The notes beneath the pieces are model-generated. The model searched no databases and was not told where the DNA came from. It was given only the letters and a program-made list of their open reading frames with translations. 64,000 bases of DNA, taken from Owenia fusiformis (Eukaryota; Annelida; Polychaeta; Sabellida; Oweniidae). Where the stretch lies: the NCBI GenBank assembly GCA_903813345.2, contig CAIIXF020000009.1, forward strand, positions 32,586,740 through 32,650,739. The letters are read 5' to 3'. Shown here one piece after another: positions 37,024 to 49,425 of the stretch. The translations under genes and the position numbers were made by a program. The stretch's first letter is position 1; each line of letters begins with the position of its first letter.

Positions 37024-37740
37024 GGTAGAGTGAAAAACTAGAACCAAATACTTACCTTTGGAAATCACTGATTACCAGTATTCGAAATCACTAACTGTTG
37101 TTTCTCACGGCCTAATTAATCATAAGCTTGCTATAATATGAAGAATACTGTTTTCTTGTATCGCTTGTCAGATGAACTGTTATGAGTATGATAGAAAGCA
37201 TTTGTAAAACTCGGGGCATTATGAATGTATGGGCGTTTGTTTACATCAATGGTTAGAGCCAATTCTCTGGATGTCTTGGCAGCTCCACCATGTTTCAATT
37301 GCGTTGGGATCTTAAATGCTCATAGGTGTGCCCATTGAATAAGAAGACCCGTGTGATTAATCAACATGACAGAAGTTATACACAGGCCTAATTAGTATAT
37401 AAATAAAAATACCCTTCCCATTGATTAATGATGAAAAGACTCCACTAGGAACTGGAAGGCAAGGAAGTCCGACCGAAACATTCAAAATCCCCGCCAATAC
37501 TGTCATCTTGAGTGAAAATACCACGAATGGAAATATCACTAATAAAATGATAATATGACACATTTGAATGAAATAAAGATATTTTTGCACTTTTCAAAGC
37601 AATAATATTCGCCTGTTATTCTCTAGGCTGATTAATGTAAAATATAAACACTTCTGTAGCTATTCTAGGATGATCGATCCCGGAATCCAAACACTCTTCA
37701 AAAGCTCTTTAAAAGAGAAGGCGCAAACTTACTTCCGGCA
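37024..37740. promoter_or_regulatory. Divergent intergenic region between the depolymerase-like gene and SLC39A11
   Basis: 717 bp separates the two start codons on opposite strands, so both promoters should lie here unless upstream noncoding exons exist. An ETS-type word ACTTCCGG at 37731-37738 sits two bases before the SLC39A11 ATG. A short palindrome AGCTCTTTAAAAGAG lies near 37703. I see no clear TATA box for SLC39A11, consistent with a housekeeping promoter. Confidence 0.5.
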
Positions 37741-40700
37741 ATGTTGGTTGGCTATAATCCCGTGGTGCAAACCTTCTTTGGGACGCTATTTACATGGGGT
37801 CTCACCGCAGCTGGAGCGGCATTAGTCTTTGTATTCCAGGGTGGAAAGGTAATGTACTATCTGAGAGCAATTTTAAAGAATTTATTTGACCAATTTTACG
37901 TAAAGTTTGCTTTCCATTTCAACCAATGTTTACTTTCTTCAAATAAAAACCGAAAAATAAGGAATCATCATCATCGGGTTACACGACAAAACAGATATCA
38001 GAATTTTTATTAGGAAATACCTCCTAAAGAAACATAAAGTAAGGAAGGCTTCTTGAAAAAATGCTTCCGGGTTTATAATTTGGAAATTACACAATAAAAC
38101 GTTTGAGACGTAACTAATTAATACAGATTTAAGATTAACAGGGTTCAAGTTATCCCGTTCCCGGACTATGGTCCTGTGAACATCTCAATCTTTTGCCTGT
38201 GCGATTACAACATGGGAGAATTTTTTACTGATCTTACACTTCAGATACCTACTTCAATAGATTCCTTGGTAATTTAGCATTCTTTTCGTGTAGTTGAATC
38301 CACAATTGTCTGGGTTTATCGGCAGAACGAAGACATTTTCGTTTTTGATCGCAATATTTGCATTTACCATTTAACTTATTTCAACCGTCAAATTCCTCCA
38401 TATTGGTACTTCCGGGCTACATCCGGGACAGCCAAACGGGGGATTCCCCTTTTAAATCCAACCGCCATTTTGAAAAGTGATGGAATCTCACTCGATGAAA
38501 AAGAGAAAATGTTCCCGTTCTGCCGATATACCCAGACAATCGGCGGTTCCAATATATTAGAAGTTACATCTTGAGTTCTATAATGCATTGAGGTAGGTAT
38601 CTTAAGTGTAAGGGGCGTAGATAATTCTCCCAAGTTGTAATCGTACAGGCAAATGAATGCGATCAGTGCAGGACTATAGTCCGGGAACGGGATAAGGTTC
38701 AAGGCTTTGGTTAACAATGGAAACATACCACAAAAGAATCGCAGTATTGTCAAGTCTTCGATGATTGTTGGAGAGTTTGAAATATTGAACGTTGTTCTTC
38801 TCATACTGCCTCTCGTAATTTCTTGGGAGAGTGTAACCCTCGAGATCTAGGGCAACGGGGTGTAACGTCGACATCATTTTGGGGTATAACTTCCACATGT
38901 GGGGTAACTTCGACACCTCATTGTTTATTTGCTCCAATTTTCGATCTAGGGGGAAGCCATGTTTTTTTTCTCGCATGGATCGAGATCTCGCGAGATTTTA
39001 ATTTTTCTAGAAATCAATCATGGTGGAAAATGGAAATTCTACTTCTAATAAGTAAGTGTCAAAGATACCCTGTCTCTTAGGTCGACATTACCCCACACAT
39101 CGACGTTACACTCCTTTGCCCTATCTCTCCGTGTAGAGGGGATTGCGTCTATTGCGTATCACCTTTGTTATTACAAAATTCAAAAAAAAAATTTTGTTTA
39201 CCGATTTACCAAACATTTTGTTGCCAATTAGCACCAAGAATAGGATTAACTTTATTGAAAAAGTACCATAGAAAACAATGGTGCATGTTTCATAAGCAGT
39301 ATTATTATGGTAGTAGAGATATCGGACTTTCAAAACCCTGTAGTGAAATTAGTTTTCAATGAGCCTTCCTCACTTTCTGTTTCTTTAAGAGGTATTTCCT
39401 ATTTAAAAGTCTGCCAGCTGGGGCTGGGCATGACACAATCATTTACTGATTGGTACATATTCAACGGACCAATGAAAAATTCAATTTTGGATGTTCAATA
39501 TTTTTTCAAATTTTTAAACTGGATTGCAGAATATAAAGATATCAGCTGAAAATTAAGGTGCCGTGGTACTTAACCGGAAATGACAAAACAGGAAGTGATT
39601 AAACCATGCTGGATTTCAAACATTTTTTGAACCAAGATAACAGAGTTCTGTTTTTACCTCCAGTCAGTTTAACTAGTTCCACATGTCATTTACATGACCA
39701 GGATCACTATGTACATGGTCAGGATGACCTTAAACATGATGAAATAACTTTTTCAGCCCTCTGAAAATGTGACGGAAAAATAGCTACCTTGAAACTTCTA
39801 ATTAGACACCATATTATCAACGTGGGGAAATATATTATTATATATATATATATATAAAAAGTCTAACAATGCCCCAGAATTTCATCTGATACCAAGGGTT
39901 TGTCAGGGAATGCCCCATGGCGGAGAATGCCCCTATCTCCTCTAAAAGACAGAGGCTGTGTCATACATGTCTGTAATTGTCAGTTGCCCATCAAAGTCAT
40001 TTGTACGAAATTTGTATGGACAACATCATGTCTATGAGCTAGCCGTACATCATGATCAGACATCAAGGGAGTTAAAGACTAAAATATTTTCAAAAGAATG
40101 GGCAAGTCCATTGCTGTCTGACGGACATTGTTCGTCATTGTCCTGTTTTGACCATTTATTTTCAATGGAAATTGCCGGACATATCGAGGCCATTTAATCA
40201 TGTGACTGTCAGTGATCATATGACCATTGTTTGACAAAATGGCACTGTAATAAAGACATCATTAGACAAAACAGGACAATATCGAACATTGTTCAGTAGA
40301 CCACCACAGTGTGCGGCTAGCTTTATTAATATACTCTGAAATACACCTAACATTGGAATCATAAAGTTTAATTCAGATTGTTTGTTGCTAAAAATAAGCA
40401 ATCGATTGACCACATTTCAATTTTGAATAGAAAAATATAGTCTATAATGTAGAGAAGAAAATTCATATGTTTTGGATTCTGTGTGGCGAAGTAAATAAAT
40501 GTATATACTATCGGCAAGGCCACACCATTGGTCCAAATCCTAATGGTCCGAATCTTATAAGACAGTCCAAATCTCAATTCTCCGAATCCCAATTGTCCGA
40601 ATCCCAATCGTCTGAATCCCATTAGTCCGAAACCTATGGTGGACATGAATATTTATTCATTTGTTACATGTTTTTCAGAGGAAGGTCCTTGATGGCAGTC

Positions 40701-43700
40701 TAGGTTTTGCAGCAGGGGTATGTATTTATTTATGAACCTATTATGAGATACATACAGAGAAAAATTCTTTAAAATGAATTGTTTTACTCTATTGGTTGGA
40801 ATTCATAGAACATTGTGATTTGTGATTAGAACTTAGTAAGTCTGTGGGCATAATGGGATTAGATAATCATGAATTTCATCTTAATAGATGTTATCATAAA
40901 GATAGGATGGTAGCTTTTATTCAGCAAGTATTGACTAAACCCATGTTATTGATTTTATTTAATTTGCTTCAATGTTCTATTCAAACATTTATATAGTTAT
41001 GACACATGGTTTATTCTCAGTCTTCAGAAAACAATAAATCATGTGCAGTATATTTTCATTCAGAATTGTTTACTTATATGTTTCCCTACCCTGGAGCTCA
41101 AAGCCTTGAAGTAATTGCTACACTCTGACAAAGATAGAAAAAATATTTGATCTTGATAAGATTATAATGAACCTAAAATTAACGGTCAAAGCCTTTTCTG
41201 AGAGTTTTGATATGAAGTTCATTCTTGATTCTTAAGAATGCATAAATTCTGAACAAACAATTCTGATTGGATGTTGAATTTATTTAAGATTTATATAATG
41301 TTCATTTTCCCAAATATGGTCATCCATCTTTTGAGCAGAGTTCATTGCCCCAATGCTCCAGCCCCATGTAGATGATTTTCTATTCATCTGGCTTTATCTA
41401 AATCCTTCTATGTTTAAGGTGATGACGGCAGCTTCCTATTGGTCGCTTCTAGCCCCTGCGATAGAAATGGCGGAACAGTCAGGAATGTATGGGGCTCAGG
41501 GACAGTGGGCATTCATCCCAGTTGCCATTGGTTTCGCCTTAGGGGCAGGCTTTGTTTATGGGGCAGATTTTCTACTTCCTTATTTGGTAAGTTTTACGAA
41601 AAATCTTGAACTTAAATGTTCATATATGTTTGCAACCTGATTGGTTACTTACAGGATTTAGATATTTCTTGCCTGGTTGCTCTTACTTGTTACGACTAGA
41701 TGCTCATCAAGTAATAGTAAGATAGATTACATGTTATGGTTTAGTTGGAGATACTAAAATAGAATACATTTTAATGTTAATTAAACATACAGGTTCGGAA
41801 AGAAAATCATCAAAGTGGTACATCCAGTTTAACTTTTTTCAGTTTCCTCGATTTGAATAAATATTTGTACATTGTATGTACAGGGTGTCCAATAAATAAG
41901 GTGAAAGATATTGTAACTTTCTGAATATTGCACCAATCTTGGTGAAATTTTCAGAGTTTGTAGATCAAACCTTTTTACCTTTATTCTGCGAATTTCAAGG
42001 GTCTTCTATTTGATTGGCCAGAGTTGTGGTTGCTATAGCAACCGAAACAACAAAAAGGCGGGGCAAGTTTGTTTACGTCGCAACTTTCCAAAACATATTT
42101 GTTATTTCTGATAGCTTTATTCATACTCCCAGGTCTATTACTACCAGAAATACAAAATAAAAACAGTCCTAAAGTCCCATTGTAATGGAAAATAAGCTAT
42201 TCAACATAATGTCCATCTCTAGCTATACACTTCTTATGCTTATTCACCCACTCTCTAAACACACTTCCAAACCCATTCCGTTAAAAAACGTACAGGAGAG
42301 AAGTTTCTGCTGCACTGTGACAATGCCCCCTCACACACAGCTATGCTCACTAGTGAAACTATTTGGGCACTGGGGCTACCCCTACTTGCACACCCTCCAT
42401 ATTCCCCAGACCTTGCACCCGATGACTTTTACTTATATATGTAGAACTCAAGCGTGACTTGAGAGGAAATAAATTTGGAAGCACTGATGAACTCAGATCA
42501 CATGTCTTAGCAAGACTTCAGGAAATGGACAAGAATGGGTTTGAAAGTGTGTTTAGAGAGTGGGTGAATAGGCATAAGAAGTGTATAGCTAGAGATGGAC
42601 ATTATGTTGAATAGCTTATTTTCCATTACAATGGGACTTTAGGACTGTTTTTATTTTGTATTTCTGGTAGTAATAGACCTGGGAGTATGAATAAAGCTAT
42701 CAGAAATAATAAATATGTTTTGGAAAGTTGCGACGTAAACAAACTTGCCCCGCCTTTTTGTTGTTTCGGTTGCTATAGCAACCACAACTCTGGCCAATCA
42801 AATAGAAGACCCTTTAAATTCACAGAATAAAGGTAAAAAGGTTTGGGCTACAAATTCTGGAAATTTCACTAAGATTGGTGCAATATTAAGAAAGTTACAA
42901 TATCTTTTACCTTATTTATTGGACACCCTGTATATACACATGTACATGTATCTTTTATTGCCTCTGATGCCATGACAATAACATATTGGTCATGACAGTC
43001 TACACTACAAAACCAAACTAAAACTAGACTAAAATAACTCTTCAATTTTTAAATAAAGTGTGACAAAATGTAAATATCTAAGACATTGTCTGTATTTTCT
43101 CATGAATTGCTGTTATTTATGAGTTTTAGCCAACTGTGGTGCCACCTGTTGGCAACAATATATGTTACCAGAAATAGGAATGAATGCATAAATAAATTGA
43201 ATTGAATTGAATTGGAGATACATGTTTTATTTATTTAACATTATAGGGAGGAAAGGAACCAGTTACGATTTTGGTAATAAAACAGGAAGTTCATTATCCA
43301 GTTTGAATGTATACCATAATAGAAAATTACTTGGAGGAAAGATGTTACAGTGGCCATATTTTGCAACACAAAATACTGGAATCAGCAGAAATAAACAAGC
43401 ATGTTATTGATTCTCTTAATATATTGATACTGAGATAAATTAATTATAGTATTGTCCTAAAATGTCTGCATAAATGGCCGCGGTGACTTATTTCTACATC
43501 TTCTTGTATAGCAAAGACAGTCTTGGGTTGTTAAAGATTGAAGAGTGCGAAATCAAACTCAAAATAAGAAAGGAAAATGAGAACTCAATCAGCATCTATT
43601 TGGTTTGACATTTCATTAAACCTGGTTCCCTATCCCCCCTCCCGATCCCATCATCCCAATTTCATATACATGTAGATGGACATCTAGATATTGATATTCA

Positions 43701-46700
43701 AATTGACATGTATCTCAAGATGTTTTGGTTTGGTGTTTTGCATTTTGGTGATGGGTTATTGTCGGGATAAGCTCAGGTTTCTACCCTTGCTGTTTTACAC
43801 ACACTATTCATAGTAATCAGTACAGAAAGACAGTATGGAAAAAATTCTTAAATTCATTAATAATATTGTCAGATTTATTCATGAAGAGTTGCACAAGCGA
43901 GTAAGAAGATTCTCTTGTTTTGAGACTTTGTTATCAGTTCTCGATGTGAACTCTCTAAGTTAGCTTAGTACCAGTACCAAATACCGTTGGCCCGATTTTG
44001 TTCATATTTTGTACACATATACCCTATGGGGGTAGAAGTTCTGCTAAAAAGCCGATTTTCAAAATGGCCACTCATTTAAAAATGGCGGCCATTTTAGTGC
44101 CGATTTTACAGTAATTTAGGTACAATATGTAAAACTGTGATAGCATTATGTTTTAAATGTAAAAAAATTATATAGGACATTGATAAAGCTAGAAATGTAG
44201 AAATTAAAATAGCACATGGCAGCCATCTTGAAAAATGGCGGCCTTTACTCGTTATTTTATGATTTTTGCTGTAACTGAAGAAGTATTGGAGCGATTTTGT
44301 TCATATTTGGTATGTGAATACTATAAGCATGGCTCACTGTCTAATGACACTTTTGGTAGGAGGAGGCCATTTTGAAAATTTGCCGCCATTTTGAAGAATG
44401 GTCGCCATTTTAACATATTTTACTTTAACTCAAAAAGTAGTGGAGCGATTTTGTTCATATTTGGTTTGTGAATACTATAAGCATGGCACACTGTCTAATG
44501 ACATTTTTGGTAGAAGGCGGCCATTTTGAAAAATGGCCGCCATTCTAACGTATTTTACTATAACTCGAAAAGTAGTGGAGCGGTTTTGTTCATATTTGCC
44601 ATGTGAATACTATAAAAAAAGCATATTACTTCTTCTGATGACAAAAAATGGAATTTGAAAAATGGCCGCCATTTCAGTCAATATGGTACAACGAAAATGG
44701 GACTTCTGCGCATGTTAAAATTTTTCGTCAAAACTCAACTTTTGTTCAAGTTGATACGATTGGCTTTCGAACTAGAGACTTACCTCATTCGAAAGATCAT
44801 AAAAGACTTTATCTATACTGAAAATCTTAGATCCAAACATAGTAGAATACGCCGTCAGTCCGCATTTGATTTTTTGAAGTGAGTTTCGTAGATCTTCAGA
44901 TTTCTCCGACTGATATAGGGTTATCTCAAACTGGTTCGTTTATAAATACGAATTTCTTTACCGTTGTAAGGCGCATGCGCAAAATTGATTTATAAACCTT
45001 ATTGGTTGATGGTTTTTCTCCTGCGCATGCGTGAAGTCTGATGAACACTTATGACGAAGACCGGAGCAAACATTACTAGCTCTCGAACGAAATTCCAAGA
45101 TTCAGGTCATTTCGCCGTGTTTGCTAAGCGTGTATACGTGAATGACAAGCTGTTTTGAGTAGATCGGGTACCTGTTTTAGACACAACATTGATTTAGCTT
45201 GACATTGATGTGCACGTTGGCACTTTTGAGCATGTTAATACAAGTTTTTACACGCTTAGCACGAGACGGGTTTTCGAAAAATCTGTTATCTGATTCACTC
45301 GATTATCGTATGGATATGTATTTCTGCTGACATTTCAACACCACATCACATAGAATTACGATGCAGAATGATAATAAAACACAAAACAACTACTAAATTC
45401 CACTTGTTATTTCACAGGAGCTAAAAATGCAAACTGCCTAGATTCTTTGTAAGGGTCGTCAGACATCGGATTGGCCGCCATATTTGAAATGAAAATATCA
45501 CTAAATAGAGGTCTGCGCATGCCTCAACATTTCGACTGATTTAAACGTATTTTACTCTTTATTTTACGATTTTTGCTGTAACTTGAAAAGTAGTGGAGCG
45601 ATTTTGTTCATATTTGGTATTCAAATACTATTAGCATGGCACACTGTCTTATGACACTTTTGGTAGAAGGCGGCCATTTTGAAAAATGGCCACCATTTTA
45701 AAGTATTTTACTATAACTCGAAAAGTAGTGGAGCCTATTTTTCATATTTGGCATGTGAATACTATAAAAAAGCATATTACTTCTGATGACAAAAGTAGTG
45801 GGTGATTTTGTTCATATTTGGTATGTGAATAATGTGAATAATATAAGCATGGCACACTGTCTAATGACACTTTTGGTAGAAGGCAGCCATTTTGAAAAAT
45901 GGCCACCATTTTAAAGTATTTTACTGTAACTCGAAAAGTAGTAGAGCGGTTTTGTTCATATTTGCCATGTGAATACTATAAAAAAAGCATATTACTTCTT
46001 CTGATGACAAAAAATGGAATTTGAAAAATGGCCGCCATTTAAACGTATTTTACTCTTTATTTTACGATTTTTGCTGTAACTTGAAAAGTAGTGGAGCGAT
46101 TTTGTTCATATTTGGTATTCAAATACTATTAGCATGGCACACTGTCTTATGACACTTTTGGTAGAAGGCGGCCATTTTGAAAAATGGCCACCATTTTAAA
46201 GTATTTTACTATAACTCGAAAAGTAGTGGAGCCTATTTTTCATATTTGGCATGTGAATACTATAAAAAAGCATATTACTTCTGATGACAACTTTCTTATG
46301 TGTGTTATTTTATGGTATTTGCTATATATTTCGTTTGTAAAAATGCCAGCTATTTCTGTTCGATGGGATTCGCTACGCTTTGGCGTTGCCGTTGTTCTGG
46401 TTTAGCCTGTTGTGAGAAATTCTAGTGAAACCCCTGATATATGTTTATGTACACCTCTTAATATACATGTATAAATGATTTCAGCTGGACTAGTCAGTGT
46501 GCTATAGTACAATGTATTTCTTTAGGTATTATAACACTCTTTGCTTTACCTGTTGGTGTTGGACCTTTTTCCAGGGAATCAACGACCCAAACATTGCACT
46601 AGCAATAGAGACAGGTACAAAATATGAGAAAGAAGATATACCAACAACTGTAGTTACTGAAAACAATGGAACATCAACAGTGATAGGTGAGTTAAAAATT

Positions 46701-49390
46701 GCCTTTTTTAATCGAAATACCATGTTGTGATTGGTGAAAGGCTGGTTAACAGTTTCTACTTTGATGATCTTATGTATTGCTGGTTCAAACATTTGTTGAT
46801 CTTCGGCCTTAAACATGTTATAAGCAATTGGCTCTTCAGTCTTGTCTGTAAAAGTTGTAATAGCCTTGATTTGATTTCCTAATGCTTTAATTTCCTAATG
46901 CTTTAATTGCTTATCTCAAACAAATATTGGGAGAATGAGGATGTAGAAAGTTGATTTTTTGAAATTCATCAATCGTGAAGAGAAATGAGCTATATACTAT
47001 ACAAATACAGATATTTCATTTTATAGAGGTCAGAATTTATATTTTGATGATTCTAGCAAATTATATTCTCTTAACCTGTAAGGGGCGATGGCAAGAGAAC
47101 TTGCAGAATCAATCAAAGTGTATACACCAAAAATAAATTTTTGTTTTACTTTACAAATCTTATGTTTTCAGATTCCCCTGCTTTAAATACTCGTAGTACA
47201 ACTCAGCGTCGTAAACAACAATCCCATGATTCTGGGGACGTCCCAAATTATGAATTGAACTCTCAACAAGATAGCAACACAGCTCGTACTAGCTGGAAGC
47301 GTATATTGCTTCTTATAACTGCAATCACTATACATAATATACCAGGTTTGTTACTTGCATCTCAGGGAATACTCTTTTCACGTTTCGTTGTGGATTTTTA
47401 AGCGAGAGCTTTGTCAAGTACACTCTTTTCAGGCAAGAGATAATTCTTTGATCTAGCCTTAACCAATCAGGTTATGTCAGTCCAGTTGTTTAGAACCACT
47501 ATTGGCTTAATAGCACTATTAACTTAATAATTAATTAATTTTCAATTGTTGCAAGTTTTAATAACAATAACGCAAATGCGAGTAGGTAGTTACCAGTTTC
47601 ACCACCTGGTGGCTCGCTCGGGTCAGATAGCATGGCGGGTTTTATTTCGAGGGGCAATATGATATTGACCGAAGGGTAATATGATATCGACTGAGGGAGC
47701 GCAGCGACCGAGTGTCAACGTCATAGTGCTCAAGGTCAATATCTTATTTTCCGAGGAATAAAACCCATATTCAATCCCGATCAGAAATAACCTATTTATT
47801 CCATAATAAATTCCTCTAAAATGTTACATTTGGATAATGCTTTTATCAATTAGCCAAGGTTAAAAAATAACCGGGAAACCAAAAATAGGTTAATACGTTC
47901 CAATACGTTTTTTTTCATATTTCCCTCGGAAAACAGTAGTATTATGGAATAATAATGAGTATGTAATACATGTATATCATTACTTATGTATAATAGTACT
48001 TATCCCACCCTAAGTGCTTTATATGATTGTATAATAGCATTGTATAACTGCAATATAAAACCAACACTCATCGTATACAACTCTTGAGAACGATATACAA
48101 CTCCTGGATAGCGTATACAACTCCTGGGCAGCGTATACAACTCTTCGACTTGATATACAACTGCTGAATTTAGATTAACCTTTTATTGATTAAAGATTAG
48201 GGTGGGATAATAAGATCATATAATGGTTGATTCTGTATATCGTTATACTCTCGTGAGTATATGATATATTCACTCGTTCCCTTCAGTCACTCGTGAATAT
48301 ATCATATACTCACTTGAGTATAAACACGATATACGTTATCAACCATTATATAACCTCATAATATACACATTTATTCCATGATGGTGAAATTCCCTGCAAT
48401 CTGATTGGTCCACGTGACTTAAATATATTCTGTATTTACACGCACTTTCCAGTGTCAATGACGTCAGCGTTGGGATACGGTCCAGTATCCCAACGCCCCA
48501 GATTTCCATCCAGGATATGACTGTTACAGAAAAAAATCAATGGCGATTACTTTACACCAAATCATGCTTATCTTTGAATTTTGCTATAAATATCTGATTC
48601 AAATATCAGAAACGTATACTGTGATCACCACAATCAATAATTTTAAGATAAAACACGAAAACAAAAAGCAAACCAAGGCCATAAAGATTTTGAAGGAATA
48701 TCGATTAAAAATCTCTGAGGTGAGAAGGTTGATCTATTTCTCCGGCCCCGAGCCAACGGACTTGATTTAGGCGAGTTTCATATGGGTAATCATGGAATAA
48801 AATCGTTATTCAATGATTTCTTGTGAAATACAGAAAATATTCTTCCCTTGAACGTCTGTATTTCACTCTGCTAGCGCATCGTGAAATACGACCTTCTCGG
48901 GAAGAATATTTTCTGTATTTCACTCGAATCATTGAATAACTTATAGTATTATATAATTGAATCTCAGTCTGTTACCACTTTGTAATATGTTTATTTCATA
49001 TTACTTTGATTTTCATGTATTTTATATGATGTAATCAGGGAGGATCTACTTCATTTTTCCCCCCGGTATACATTGGCTTTAACAGTATTTCTATTGCATT
49101 TTAAAAGAGTTTAAAAATGAAATGGAAATCGATTATGAATAGGTAAATAGTATAGTATAACCTGTGCACAGAGAAAACCTATGGAGCCATAAAAATGTGT
49201 TCACTGTCGATAGGTGTTCACTAGAGAGGTGATTTTATACTGAAGTCAGTGAAGTATTTGCTATGAAGGCATGTTAGCTAGATAGAAGTGTTCCCTAAGA
49301 CTGGTTAATTACATTAATTCAAATCCTGATAGTCAATCAAATTGGTAGTTGTTAGCTCACATGGTGAGCTTTTGCAATCACTCACTTGTC

Positions 49391-49425
<35 letters not shown>

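Noticed and set aside
38388..38976. Minus-strand ORFs of 100-138 codons
   Set aside because: They read through one arm of an inverted repeat and the MITE edge; no recognisable domain and no splice-framed partner.
48540..48770. 76-codon ORF in SLC39A11 intron 5
   Set aside because: Lys/Ile-rich translation of AT-rich DNA without domain or exon signals.
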